Source: Methanomethylovorans hollandica DSM 15978
GTDB lineage: Archaea; Halobacteriota; Methanosarcinia; Methanosarcinales; Methanosarcinaceae
Assembly: GCF_000328665.1 (NCBI RefSeq)
Contig: NC_019977.1
Coordinates: 186,001-250,000, forward strand
DNA length: 64,000 nucleotides
Reading direction: 5' to 3'
Of this stretch, positions 1 to 8,512 are shown one piece after another (position 1 is the stretch's first letter; every line of letters begins with the position of its first letter). The notes beneath the pieces were generated by a model. It saw only the letters and a list, made by a program, of their open reading frames with translations, was not told the origin of the DNA and made no database searches. The position numbers and the translations under genes are program-made.

Positions 1-304
1 GGTAGTTAAATGCCATCTTTTTAGGTATATTCAGTTCCTTCAGAATAACGGAAGCCATCAATGTGGCAGGTATTTTTTCGGCCCCGGCCATTTCAAGTAT
101 CGTTTTTCCTCGGTTCCATTGTTCCAGCTGTGCCGGTCCGTTCCTCTTCAAATGTCCAAAGTCTGATCTAACCTTAGATACTGTCTTTTGTGATAATATT
201 GTATACGCAATTCCAGGGTGGACGCCGAACTCTTTGGCCACAGGTCCTATGTCTTCTATGTCCTCCAATAATCCATAGATCTCTTTATATTTGCTTTTGT
301 CCAT
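1..304 (-). CDS. TPD-family protein (archaeal CDIN1/C15orf41-like), 3' part outside window
   Basis: The 5' part of a minus-strand gene, about 100 codons, that runs off the left edge. It starts at ATG 304 and overlaps the glycosylase stop codon by 20 nt, so the two are probably co-transcribed. The N-terminus resembles the helix-turn-helix region of the TPD family (archaeal relatives of the human CDAN1-interacting nuclease), with the characteristic PATLMASVILKEL stretch at about residues 80-92. In that family the HTH part is followed by a PD-(D/E)XK nuclease-like domain, which would lie beyond base 1. Recognition rests on the N-terminal pattern only, so the family call is moderate. The cellular role in archaea is not established. 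Confidence 0.6.
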   Translation of the reverse strand, partial: MDKSKYKEIYGLLEDIEDIGPVAKEFGVHPGIAYTILSQKTVSKVRSDFGHLKRNGPAQLEQWNRGKTILEMAGAEKIPATLMASVILKELNIPKKMAFNY

Positions 305-923
305 GTATTGTTCCTTTCCTGTGACCATTTATCAGAATGCATTCTTTGCAGAGTTTTTTTCCACAATAGGATTTTGCATATTCAACAATAAGTGCATGGT
401 ACTCCTTGAATGTGTTTACATCCTTTGAAAGTGTATTTTCAAATAACCTCTGCAGTTCTTCGTAATTACCTTCTACACCCATGCATCCCATAATACGTGT
501 AGTATATGCATCGATAACAAATTTAGGTTTATCAGCAGCGTACAATATTATACTATCCGCAGTTTCATTGCCAACACCGTTCAGAGCCAATAATGTCGTA
601 CGTAACTGGTCAACTGGAAGCTTGAACAGTTCATCTATATCCCTCTCGATCAGAAACTGTGCTATGTTTTTTAATCTGCTGGCTTTCTGGCGATAGAATC
701 TGCAGCATCTTATCATTTCTTCCAATGAAGACATATCTATTTTGACAAGACCATGCGGTTCAAGCACTTCTGCCCGTTTGAGATTACATATGGCCTTTTC
801 CACATTGTTCCACTTTGTTTGCTGAGTTAGCAAAGCTCCAACAATTACCTCAAAGCGTGTTTCTGCAGGCCACCACTTTTGTGGACCAAATTCCTCCAGA
901 AGTGTTCTATATATCTTTTTCAG
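285..923 (-). CDS. HhH-GPD DNA glycosylase, COG2231 type (endonuclease III-related)
   Basis: Base-excision-repair glycosylase of the endonuclease III superfamily. The helix-hairpin-helix is LNGVGNETAD, followed by the catalytic Asp in VIDAYTTR. The Nth catalytic lysine position is Glu (GNETA), as in monofunctional COG2231/MagIII-like glycosylases, so lyase activity is unlikely. The C-terminal iron-sulfur region has only three close cysteines (SYC, KLC, KEC), so the usual 4-Cys cluster looks incomplete. The nearest ATG/GTG/TTG start is TTG 833, but family residues FGPQKWWPAE lie upstream in the same open frame. That frame extends to 1013 with no ATG, GTG or TTG. I extend the call to CTG 923 as a minimum; the true start is uncertain. 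Confidence 0.7.
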   Translation of the reverse strand: MKKIYRTLLEEFGPQKWWPAETRFEVIVGALLTQQTKWNNVEKAICNLKRAEVLEPHGLVKIDMSSLEEMIRCCRFYRQKASRLKNIAQFLIERDIDELFKLPVDQLRTTLLALNGVGNETADSIILYAADKPKFVIDAYTTRIMGCMGVEGNYEELQRLFENTLSKDVNTFKEYHALIVEYAKSYCGKKLCKECILINGHRKGTIHGQKQI

Positions 924-1009
924 GTCACTTTCTTTAAATTTTGAAGGTAACAGAGAACTCTCAACTCCAAATCTCTTTTTCTTTTTATGGGAAGTATGTG
1001 CTTCTAATT

Positions 1010-1281
1010 TTATTTATTCTTTGCATTTTTGATCATTTCGTATGTTCCGATAGCAGCCATATTCTTGTTACTTACAGTTATCTTTTCAAAATATTCATTT
1101 GTCTCAAAATTCTATGTACGTATGAAGCACGCCCATTTCAGAAAAAGTTGTTCAGTGGGAACTTCCTTTCCTGTTATGTAATTAGTCTCTTTTGTGCGTC
1201 AATCCACTTGATATAAACGTGGAATTGTTTTCCTTTGGAATTTGATCTTGCATCAAGGAGACACTTTGCCGGAATTCCCAT
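1010..1281 (-). pseudogene. possible decayed reading frames between prs and the glycosylase
   Basis: The 287-nt spacer on the minus strand holds protein-like fragments in successive frames. One is a 35-codon ATG-started frame, 1281-1174. The next runs through TGKEVPTEQ and is interrupted by TAG before NFETNEYFEKI, ending at TAA 1010. I recognise no family. This may be a decayed gene, a frame with an amber codon, or chance. No RNA gene or clear terminator was seen here. Confidence 0.2.
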
Positions 1282-1300
1282 TATTCTTATGAATGATTGT

Positions 1301-2155
1301 TTAATTCTGAAAATTCTTTATGGATCCAGCAATAAGGGATGCAACACTTACAGAACTCTGTGCTTTTTCCAGTGTATCTGTGGCTATAATGTCGCGCACA
1401 CCTGCATTGAAGAGGCGCAACACCGCATTCTTTGCCAGTACGGGATGTACGCATGCAAGGTAAACTTCTCTTGCCCCCTGGCTCTTGAGGAGTTTTATAG
1501 ATTCTGCCATTGTACCGCCTGTAGCGATCATATCATCCACCAGGACCACATCCCTGCCACAGACATCCATATTCTTCGTTTTGATGTTCACGGTGTCCCC
1601 GGAAAGCCTGGTCTTTTCAAGATGATCGTACTGGATACCTACTCCTTTTGCAGTATTTTCTGCAAGGGTCATAGCACCTGTATCCGGAGCCACTATCAGA
1701 GGATCTTTCAGTTGGAGGGAGCTAATGTATTTTCCTATAACTTCTGATGCATCCAGGTCAAAAGCATCAGAACTAAAATAATTCAGGATACTTGGCTTGT
1801 GGATATTCACAGTAAATATCCTGTCTGCAGATATGGCTCTAGCTACAGCTCTTGCACTGATGGGTTCCCCACATTTGAACTTCTTATCCTGACGTGCATA
1901 CCCCATATAGGGAATAACCACGTTTACCACCTGCGCATCTTCGCAGGCATCTATCATAAGCAGTAGTGCCATGAGGTCAGAGTCTGTTGTTGTGCTCTGA
2001 ATGATGGTCACTTCGTCCATAGGTTCTTCCATTATGCGGGTATAGATCTCTCCGTCGGGGAAACGGTTAAACTCACAAAGGGTTGGTTCAATGTTCATTT
2101 CCCTTGCTACACGGGTAGCAAGCGCCTGTGATGCCGGTCCTCCTATTATTTTCAA
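1301..2155 (-). CDS. prs: ribose-phosphate pyrophosphokinase (PRPP synthase)
   Basis: Makes PRPP from ribose 5-phosphate and ATP for nucleotide, histidine and tryptophan synthesis in the cytosol. At 284 aa it is the short archaeal form. It shows the ATP loop region YARQDKKF at about residue 85, the NIHKPSIL segment that replaces the bacterial DLHxxQI, and the PRPP-binding loop VLVDDMIATGGT at about residue 205. The start is TTG 2155, supported by GAGGT seven bases upstream. It lies about 70 nt downstream of moaC, probably in one minus-strand unit. hisE further right in the window uses a PRPP-derived substrate. Confidence 0.95.
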   Translation of the reverse strand: MKIIGGPASQALATRVAREMNIEPTLCEFNRFPDGEIYTRIMEEPMDEVTIIQSTTTDSDLMALLLMIDACEDAQVVNVVIPYMGYARQDKKFKCGEPISARAVARAISADRIFTVNIHKPSILNYFSSDAFDLDASEVIGKYISSLQLKDPLIVAPDTGAMTLAENTAKGVGIQYDHLEKTRLSGDTVNIKTKNMDVCGRDVVLVDDMIATGGTMAESIKLLKSQGAREVYLACVHPVLAKNAVLRLFNAGVRDIIATDTLEKAQSSVSVASLIAGSIKNFQN

Positions 2156-2224
2156 TTTAAGTACCTCATAAAATTATTTGCTTATTCATTCGGATATGAT
2201 TTTCCTACTCTACAATGTCTTATG

Positions 2225-2716
2225 TTAATTAGTTTTGCTTCCCTTTGTCTTCTCAAGTACTTTTATATTCTGTATGGCTGTGTGAGGATAATTGCCTGTA
2301 TTGTCTTTTTCTGCAGATTTTACCATGTCCCACACTGTCAGCAGTGCGATAGAAACACCAGTGAGTGCTTCCATTTCCACTCCTGTTCTTCCAACAGATC
2401 GGACTTCTACAGTGGCAGCTATTGTTCCTTCATGGAAGGAAAAGTTTACATCTACACCTGTTATAGGTATCTGATGACACATTGGTATCATTTCCGGGGT
2501 TCTTTTTACTCCGAGTATAGCTGCAGTCCTGGCAGTTACCAATACGTTGCCCTTTTCTATAGTGCCATTTTTAATTCTCTCAATAGTTAGGTCGGAGAGT
2601 AAGATCTCGCCGACAGCTGTTGCATATCTTTCAATGATATCTTTACCACTGATATCCACCATTATGGCTCTGTCATCCTTCAGATGGCTTAGTTTTGTTT
2701 CCAAGAGAACCACCAT
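2225..2716 (-). CDS. moaC: cyclic pyranopterin monophosphate synthase
   Basis: Second step of molybdopterin biosynthesis, needed for the molybdenum or tungsten formylmethanofuran dehydrogenase of methanogens. MoaC signatures are clear: MVDISGKD near the N-terminus, KRTPEMIPMCHQIPITG, and GRTGVEMEALTGVS followed by the catalytic KSAEKD segment. TTG 2719, ATG 2716 and GTG 2713 are all possible starts; ATG is chosen. No strong ribosome-binding site precedes it, which suits translational coupling to the 61-aa gene whose stop is at 2721. Confidence 0.95.
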   Translation of the reverse strand: MVVLLETKLSHLKDDRAIMVDISGKDIIERYATAVGEILLSDLTIERIKNGTIEKGNVLVTARTAAILGVKRTPEMIPMCHQIPITGVDVNFSFHEGTIAATVEVRSVGRTGVEMEALTGVSIALLTVWDMVKSAEKDNTGNYPHTAIQNIKVLEKTKGSKTN

Positions 2717-2720
2717 CAAT

Positions 2721-2906
2721 TCAATCTATACGCAGTTTTTGCCGCTGCTTATAGTCCTCAACTGTGTTCTCCAACTTTTGAATAAGATCTTTTGCCTCAT
2801 CCAATGTCAACTTGAGTATTTCCTCATCTTCATCATGGATGATTATTATCCTTACTTTTTTTCTCTCGATATCAACTATGATCTTTCTGCCCTCATCTTT
2901 TGCCAT
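2721..2906 (-). CDS. small conserved-looking charged protein, unknown function
   Basis: A 61-aa protein sandwiched between the NAD(P)H-hydrate repair gene and moaC. ATG 2906 is preceded by GGGAG at a normal distance, and the gene ends just before moaC, so it is a real operon member. It is predicted to have two beta strands (KIIVDIERKKVRIIII) followed by an acidic turn and a helix rich in Lys, Glu and Asp. No signal peptide or membrane segment is visible. I do not recognise the family. Confidence 0.65.
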   Translation of the reverse strand: MAKDEGRKIIVDIERKKVRIIIIHDEDEEILKLTLDEAKDLIQKLENTVEDYKQRQKLRID

Positions 2907-2911
2907 ATATA

Positions 2912-4384
2912 TCACTCCCTCATCACATCAGTTATCTTGTCTATTATATCGGTAGCAAGTAATCCATATCCATTCTCTTTAAATGCAAGGTCCCCCGCAG
3001 CTCCGTTTATATATGCAGCACAAGCTGCAGCTTTCATAGGTGTATTGGTAGCTAAAAGTGCACCTGTGATCCCTGCAAGCACATCTCCTGTACCACCTAC
3101 GCTCATTCCTGCATTACCTGTTCTGTTTAGTAGAACTTTCCTCCCATCTGAGATTATATCTACCACTCCTTTGAGCAGGGTAACTAATTTCTTTTCTTTG
3201 GAAAATATCATTACTTCTTCTATTCTTTTATTTAAGTCCACGGCGGTTTCCATTTTCCTTATACGTGCAAACTCTCTTACATGGGGTGTGATCACTATTT
3301 CAGAAGCACCGCTATCAGCATTTTCCAGGGCAGACAATGCATCTGCATCGATCACTAGCTTTTTACACATGGGAATTATACTGCGCACAGTTTCAATCAC
3401 TTCCTCTCCATTCCCAAGCCCCATACCCATAACTATCACGTCATGCTGATGTGCAAGCCTTGATATCAGAGGTATATCTTCAATGCACAATCTTTGATCT
3501 GATAAGCAACGTACAATAAGGTCAGGAGAGAAAGATGCAATTATACCGGCTACATTGGATGGAGCTGCCACTGTTACTATATCAGCTCCGGTTCTAAGTG
3601 CTGCCAAGGCTGTCAGGGCAGGAGCTCCCGAATAAGCTCCCCCGCCTATTATGAGTATTCTGCCAGCTTGTCCTTTGTGTGAATCGTGACTTCTTGTATT
3701 CAGGCTTCTCAAGTTTCCTATACCTATAAAACTTTCAGCATGAGCACAAACACCTATATCTTCAATTCTTACTTCTCCTGTATAGCAGGACATCATAGGT
3801 GTATTCAATTCTTTTTTCATTTTATGGAACGTAATGGTAGTGTCTGCTTTGACGCATTTTACAAGTTCATTATTTGCGTCGATTGTTCCCGAAGGCACGT
3901 CAATGGATATCACATATTTCCCAGACAAATTTATTAGATCTATCGCTGAAGCTTCTAGCTCTCTTATCTTTCCTGTCATGCCGGTTCCAAGTATTCCGTC
4001 AACTATGATGTCAGAACTGTTTATCAGGTCTGATAGCTTTACGTCTCCAGAGTCTGTTATTTCGTTTATACTATTGGTCTGGCAATGTCTAAGCAGCGCA
4101 AAGTTTCTCTTTGCTTCTTCAGTACGGATTGAGGCTGCATTTCCTAATAGTATGACATTGACCTGGAATTGTGGGAATTGACAAAGGTGACGTGCGGCTA
4201 CACAGGCATCCCCTCCGTTGTTCCCTCTGCCTGCAATCAGCAATATTTTTCCTCCGGAAAAATGGTCCCTTATAGCTCTTGATATTGAACAACCTGCGTT
4301 TTCCATGAGCTGAATGGGTAAAAGACCAAGCTGTGCACAATTTGCATCAATGGCTTTCATTTCTTCCCAGATAATAGAATCCAT
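2912..4384 (-). CDS. nnr: bifunctional NAD(P)H-hydrate epimerase / ADP-dependent hydrate dehydratase
   Basis: Metabolite-repair enzyme that restores damaged NADHX/NADPHX. The N-terminal YjeF_N epimerase domain (residues 1-210) shows LMENAG, GRGNNGGDACVAARHL and DGILGTG, then SIDVPSG. The C-terminal ribokinase-like dehydratase domain (about 225-490) shows GGGAYSGAPALTALAALRTGAD, VITPHVREF and the catalytic loop NAGMSVGGTGDVLAGI. Length 490 aa is normal for the fused form. It is the first gene of a minus-strand unit with the 61-aa gene, moaC and perhaps prs; the following SD (GGGAG) lies at its stop codon. Confidence 0.95.
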   Translation of the reverse strand: MDSIIWEEMKAIDANCAQLGLLPIQLMENAGCSISRAIRDHFSGGKILLIAGRGNNGGDACVAARHLCQFPQFQVNVILLGNAASIRTEEAKRNFALLRHCQTNSINEITDSGDVKLSDLINSSDIIVDGILGTGMTGKIRELEASAIDLINLSGKYVISIDVPSGTIDANNELVKCVKADTTITFHKMKKELNTPMMSCYTGEVRIEDIGVCAHAESFIGIGNLRSLNTRSHDSHKGQAGRILIIGGGAYSGAPALTALAALRTGADIVTVAAPSNVAGIIASFSPDLIVRCLSDQRLCIEDIPLISRLAHQHDVIVMGMGLGNGEEVIETVRSIIPMCKKLVIDADALSALENADSGASEIVITPHVREFARIRKMETAVDLNKRIEEVMIFSKEKKLVTLLKGVVDIISDGRKVLLNRTGNAGMSVGGTGDVLAGITGALLATNTPMKAAACAAYINGAAGDLAFKENGYGLLATDIIDKITDVMRE

Positions 4385-4480
4385 AGTTATCTATTAATCC
4401 ATTGTTTACATTCTATTTATTCATTCATATTTCCCTTATCCAGTTATTATTGAAATATCGTGTTTAATGGGCTGAAGATC

Positions 4481-4519
4481 ATGGAGGTCGTTCTATTAAC
4501 GCCAACACCAAAGAGATGA
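4481..4519 (+). other. 12-codon upstream mini-ORF overlapping the DHH gene start
   Basis: ATG 4481 opens a frame encoding MEVVLLTPTPKR and stops at TGA 4517-4519, overlapping the next start codon as ATGA. The main gene has no good Shine-Dalgarno of its own, so coupling through this mini-ORF is possible. This is seen only as a sequence pattern; translation is not shown. Confidence 0.3.
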
Positions 4520-5967
4520 ATGTTATTGACAAGTCTAAAATAAAACCACTTTATTTGGTCCTGGGCAGCGGTAGTTTAGGTTTCGCTCTTGTGAAAGAAC
4601 TCAAGGAACGCGACAAAGAATTATTTATTGTAGATAAAGACCCTCAAAAGGTGGAAACCCTTAGAGAAGAAGCTTATGATGCCATTGTAGGAGACATCAG
4701 TGATCCGGAAGTTCTGGAAAAGATCAATACTAAAAACTTGGCAGCTATTATGATCCTTAGCTCTGACCCTCTTGCTAATAAAGCTGCGTTAGCGAATATA
4801 CGGAAGAAAGTTTCGCCGGATGTTTACTGTGTAGCCAGGGCCTCAGATGCAATCAATATGCAGGAAATGGAAACTCTTGGAGCTGACCTTGTGATCATTC
4901 CTCCCAAGGTAGTGGCAAAATCCCTCGCAAGATCTCTGGAAAGAGCAGAGTCCATGTTAAGGGGAAACAAACTTGTCCAGTGGTTCAATGGGTTGAGGGG
5001 AAAGACATTGGCAATAGTCGTGCACAATAATCCGGATCCTGATTCAATCTCAGGTGCTCTTGCTTTACAGGAGATAGCTAAGAGTTTTGATGTGGTTTCA
5101 GATATTCTATATGGTGGGGAGATAGGCCATCAGGAGAACAAAGCATTTGTCAACTTGCTGGGTATAGACCTCTTCAAGATGGAAGACCGTGATATCTCAA
5201 ATTATGACAAAATTGCTCTTGTAGATTGTGCAGTTCCCGGTGCCAATAATAAATTGCAGCCAGGCACTCACATCGGTGCTGTCTTTGATCACCATCCTCT
5301 CGGTGATACACATATAGATGCAGAGTTCATTGATATACGTCCTAATGTGGGGGCTTCAGCAACCATTCTTACAAAATATCTTCAGGAACTAAATATTGAT
5401 ATCGACCAGAAGCTTGCAACTGCTTTACTCTATGGTATCCGTACCGATACTCTGGACTTTAAGAGAAATACGGATTCTTCAGACCTTTCTGCAGCATCTT
5501 TTTTGTATCCTCTTTCGGAACACGATATTCTGGACCAGCTGGAACGCCCTTCAATGTCTACAGAAACTTTGGATGTCTTGGGTGAGGCTATTCTCAACAG
5601 ACGTGTGTATAGCGGTTATCTCATTTCGAACGTAGGCACTATACGGGACAGGGATACATTACCTCAGGCAGCAGACTACTTGCTGAACCTCGAAGGGATC
5701 TCTACTACCCTGGTCTTTGGTATATCTGAGGATACTATCTTTATTTCTGGAAGGAGTAACGACATACGTGTTAACCTTGGGGATGTAATGAAAAAGTCAT
5801 TTGGTGAAGGTTCAGGTGGTGGCCATGCCAATGCTGCAGCTGCACAGGTCTCTCTTGGTTTGTTCAGTGTTGCAAAAGACAGGCAAATTTTGCTTAAGCT
5901 TGTGGACGAATCGGTTGTTAAAAGGTTCCTTAATGCGGTGGGTGTGGAAGAATCAAGCAAGAACTAG
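4516..5967 (+). CDS. TrkA-N (RCK) domain - DHH/DHHA1 phosphoesterase fusion
   Basis: The N-terminal 130 residues form a Rossmann NAD-binding TrkA-N/RCK domain (LGSGSLGFALVKEL, FIVDKD). They are followed by a DHH-family phosphoesterase domain with HNNPDPDS, LVDCAVPG, DHHPLGD and GIRTDT metal-binding motifs, and a C-terminal DHHA1 domain with GGGHANAAAA. Relatives act on nanoRNA, pAp or cyclic di-AMP; coupling to an RCK domain suggests nucleotide-second-messenger turnover linked to ion or redox sensing (inference). It ends with TAG and has an in-frame TAA five codons on. Length 483 aa is usual for the archaeal fusion. An upstream 12-codon frame overlaps its ATG. Confidence 0.85.
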   Translation: MNVIDKSKIKPLYLVLGSGSLGFALVKELKERDKELFIVDKDPQKVETLREEAYDAIVGDISDPEVLEKINTKNLAAIMILSSDPLANKAALANIRKKVSPDVYCVARASDAINMQEMETLGADLVIIPPKVVAKSLARSLERAESMLRGNKLVQWFNGLRGKTLAIVVHNNPDPDSISGALALQEIAKSFDVVSDILYGGEIGHQENKAFVNLLGIDLFKMEDRDISNYDKIALVDCAVPGANNKLQPGTHIGAVFDHHPLGDTHIDAEFIDIRPNVGASATILTKYLQELNIDIDQKLATALLYGIRTDTLDFKRNTDSSDLSAASFLYPLSEHDILDQLERPSMSTETLDVLGEAILNRRVYSGYLISNVGTIRDRDTLPQAADYLLNLEGISTTLVFGISEDTIFISGRSNDIRVNLGDVMKKSFGEGSGGGHANAAAAQVSLGLFSVAKDRQILLKLVDESVVKRFLNAVGVEESSKN

Positions 5968-6403
5968 TCTGTTAAGGACTAATTTCTTTTTGTTTTTTAT
6001 TTTCCTAAATTCGGTCGTCGTTCTCTATTGGTTTTTTTATGTCTTTTGCTGTTACTGAGAGTTACTATCTGTTACTATCTCAATCACACATACATAAATA
6101 TACATATTCATTCTTTAATATACACACATTTATAAATACATATACGCACATCTATATATATACATATATACATATCTATTTATGTGTATGTCTATTTTGC
6201 AACTACTGGTTATCTTTTCAATACTTATGAGATTTATGTTTCTTACATTTTCATATCTATTTATATATACTTCTTTTTTTCAAGGTCATTAAACATATGT
6301 ATGAATTTGCATGGACAGGCGAATGAATCTTTTCATAATTGTATGATTGATACTATGCTGTCCCCGATATCTTGATTACTTATATTATATCAATAGGATC
6401 TCA
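5968..6403 (+). other. AT-rich, microsatellite-like intergenic region
   Basis: A 436-nt gap without a credible gene. From about 6085 to 6270 the plus strand is a degenerate alternation of TA and CA steps (cacatacataaatatacat, tctatatatatacatata) unlike neighbouring spacers. Short frames across it are low-complexity Tyr/Ile/His strings and are not supported. It must include the promoter of the YkgJ-type gene. Confidence 0.6.
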
Positions 6404-7126
6404 ATGTCATTTTCAGAGCGATACAAAGATCTTCTGATCCAAGATGCAAGAAAGGAACTGCACCGGGCAACTGAAATAAAAGCTGGATGCATAGCTTCAA
6501 TGATAAAAGCCATAGGCTTCTCATGTACTCAATGCGGGAACTGTTGCAGAGGTGATCATAGCGATAACCGTGTAATGCTCCTGCAGCAGGACGTTTTACG
6601 CATATCTAAATGCAGTGATTTATCTGCTTCAGAATTTTCATTGCCTTTTATTCCTGCTGAAGCTGAGAATGCTCTCAAAGGAATTTCAGATCCCTCAGAT
6701 CTAGTCCCATTCATTGATAGTGAAGGGAATGTTCACAGCTTTGGTTGGATGCTCAGGCGTAAAAATAATAGTTGTTGCCTTTTTCTTGAAGTTGCGGGTC
6801 TATCTTCCAGGTGCAATGTTTATAATCATCGGCCTGCCCTATGTCAGACCTATCCTTTTTATATGGAAGATTGTAAGCTTCATACGTCAGAATGTGAGGG
6901 GTTGGGGTCAGATATATCTTATTTTGATAGTCTTACATTTGCAAGGCTGGTACTAGATAGGTATATACATGAACTTGAAGAGCGTATTCTGGTATATCAG
7001 CGCTACGAACATTTTGAGCCAATGGGAAAAAATGTTGACTTTTCTCTGGAAAGGTTCAAAAAGGGGCATGTATTCTATATAGTGCATGATAGTGAAGGGA
7101 CCCATCGCAGATGTGAGCGTCTGTGA
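6404..7126 (+). CDS. YkgJ-family cysteine-cluster protein (putative Fe-S or zinc protein)
   Basis: Cytosolic 240-aa protein of the YkgJ/UPF0153 family, often annotated as Fe-S oxidoreductase; its reaction is unknown. The metal-binding signature CTQCGNCCRGDH lies at about residues 39-50, and the second half is CNVYNHRPALCQTYPF at about 140-155. A further cysteine in HTSEC follows. The start ATG 6404 has AGGATC just upstream; an in-frame start further 5' would add a hydrophobic leader not typical for the family. It stands alone between an AT-rich gap and the aconitase-family gene, with no operon partner. Confidence 0.8.
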   Translation: MSFSERYKDLLIQDARKELHRATEIKAGCIASMIKAIGFSCTQCGNCCRGDHSDNRVMLLQQDVLRISKCSDLSASEFSLPFIPAEAENALKGISDPSDLVPFIDSEGNVHSFGWMLRRKNNSCCLFLEVAGLSSRCNVYNHRPALCQTYPFYMEDCKLHTSECEGLGSDISYFDSLTFARLVLDRYIHELEERILVYQRYEHFEPMGKNVDFSLERFKKGHVFYIVHDSEGTHRRCERL

Positions 7127-7175
7127 TCCCTATATATAGCTTTATTTATAATGAAATATTAGAACGTTGATCACC

Positions 7176-8462
7176 ATGTCTGAGAATATCAACTATCCAA
7201 TGACTATTGCTGAGAAGATCTTCTCTAAAGCATCAGGAAAGGCCGTGAAGGCAGGGGAATTTGTACTTGCAAATATCGATCGTGCAATGACCCATGATAT
7301 CACGGGTCCTCTTGCAATAGATGGTTTTTATGAGATCATGGCAAGTAAGCAAGAGAAGAAAGTGTGGGATCCCAGCAAGATAGTGATCATTTTTGATCAT
7401 CAAGTGCCGGCAGATTCTCTAAATGCTGCAGCAAATCACATAAAACTTCGCAAATTCTCTCAGGAGCAAGGCATACTGAACTATGATGTATATGAAGGTA
7501 TCTGCCATCAGATCATGCCTGAAAAAGGGCATGTAAGGCCTGGAGATCTTGTAGTGGGTTCGGATTCCCATACTTGTGCATATGGAGCTATTGGTGCTTT
7601 TTCTACTGGTATAGGCTCTACGGACATGGCAGCTGTCTTTGCCACAGGCAAGCTATGGTTCAAGGTACCTGACACCATCAGGTTCGAAGTGGAAGGTAAG
7701 TTGCCAAAAATGGTCTATTCTAAAGATCTCATATTGCACCTAATTGGCGATATAGGTGTAGAAGGTGCACGTTACCAGGCTGCAGAGTATGCAGGATCGA
7801 CTATCCACAGTATGTCTATCTCAGAGAGGATGACCATCTCCAATATGGCCATAGAAATGGGTGGAAAGGCTGGTATTATCGAAGCCGATGAAATTACTGC
7901 CGCTTACCTTGAGGAACGCATTCCTGATTATAAATTTGATCCATACTGGAAACCAGACGATGGTGCAAAATATTCTGAGATCAGGAAATATGATATCTCC
8001 AAGCTCGAACCACAGGTTGCCTGTCCCCACAACGTTGACAACGTGAAGCCGGTTACAGAAGTGGAAGGCACAAAACTTGATCAGATATTTGTGGGTTCAT
8101 GTACCAATGGCAGGTTTGAAGATATTGAGGTAGTAGCAAAGATCATGGGTGATGAGCCTGTTGCCAAGGGTGTCAGGTTGCTTGTCATTCCTGCTTCCAG
8201 GACAGAATACCTGAAAGTCCTCAAAGCCGGTTATGTAGAGCAGTTCATGGAAGCAGGTGCCATTGTGGAGGCTCCGTGCTGTGGTCCATGTATGGGCGGC
8301 TCTTTTGGATTGCTAGGCGATGGTGAGGTCGGGCTTGCAACATCTAACCGTAACTTCAAGGGCAGGGAAGGAAGCCCCGCTTCTTTTGTCTACCTGAGCT
8401 CTCCTGCAACTGCTGCCGCATCAGCCCTTACCGGTGAGATCACTGATCCAAGGAAGGTCTGA
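7176..8462 (+). CDS. leuC: aconitase-family large subunit: 3-isopropylmalate dehydratase / homoaconitase
   Basis: Large subunit of a [4Fe-4S] hydro-lyase used in leucine synthesis or in methanogen 2-oxosuberate (coenzyme B) synthesis. Markers are [31 protein letters not shown] (first cluster Cys) and [10 protein letters not shown] (remaining cluster Cys). Length 428 aa fits the archaeal LeuC/HacA class, not full aconitase. ATG 7176 is chosen over an in-frame TTG nine bases upstream because the family starts near MTIAEKIF. The small subunit is not adjacent. LeuC and HacA large subunits cannot be separated by eye, so the symbol is provisional. Confidence 0.85.
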   Translation: MSENINYPMTIAEKIFSKASGKAVKAGEFVLANIDRAMTHDITGPLAIDGFYEIMASKQEKKVWDPSKIVIIFDHQVPADSLNAAANHIKLRKFSQEQGILNYDVYEGICHQIMPEKGHVRPGDLVVGSDSHTCAYGAIGAFSTGIGSTDMAAVFATGKLWFKVPDTIRFEVEGKLPKMVYSKDLILHLIGDIGVEGARYQAAEYAGSTIHSMSISERMTISNMAIEMGGKAGIIEADEITAAYLEERIPDYKFDPYWKPDDGAKYSEIRKYDISKLEPQVACPHNVDNVKPVTEVEGTKLDQIFVGSCTNGRFEDIEVVAKIMGDEPVAKGVRLLVIPASRTEYLKVLKAGYVEQFMEAGAIVEAPCCGPCMGGSFGLLGDGEVGLATSNRNFKGREGSPASFVYLSSPATAAASALTGEITDPRKV

Positions 8463-8512
8463 CGCAATTAGACCAAAAGAGATAAATACATTTCTTCAGT
8501 GATATTTTGGAT

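Noticed and set aside
941-1216. 91-codon plus-strand hydrophobic frame
   Set aside because: No SD, Phe/Ile/Cys-rich composition from AT-rich spacer, and it overlaps the glycosylase 5' coding region antisense.
2547-3449. 300-codon plus-strand frame
   Set aside because: Antisense to the well-supported NAD(P)H-hydrate repair gene; low-complexity Ser/Ile product typical of a shadow frame.
6039-6375. Tyr/Ile/His-rich frames
   Set aside because: Translation of the TA/CA microsatellite-like tract; no SD or domain.
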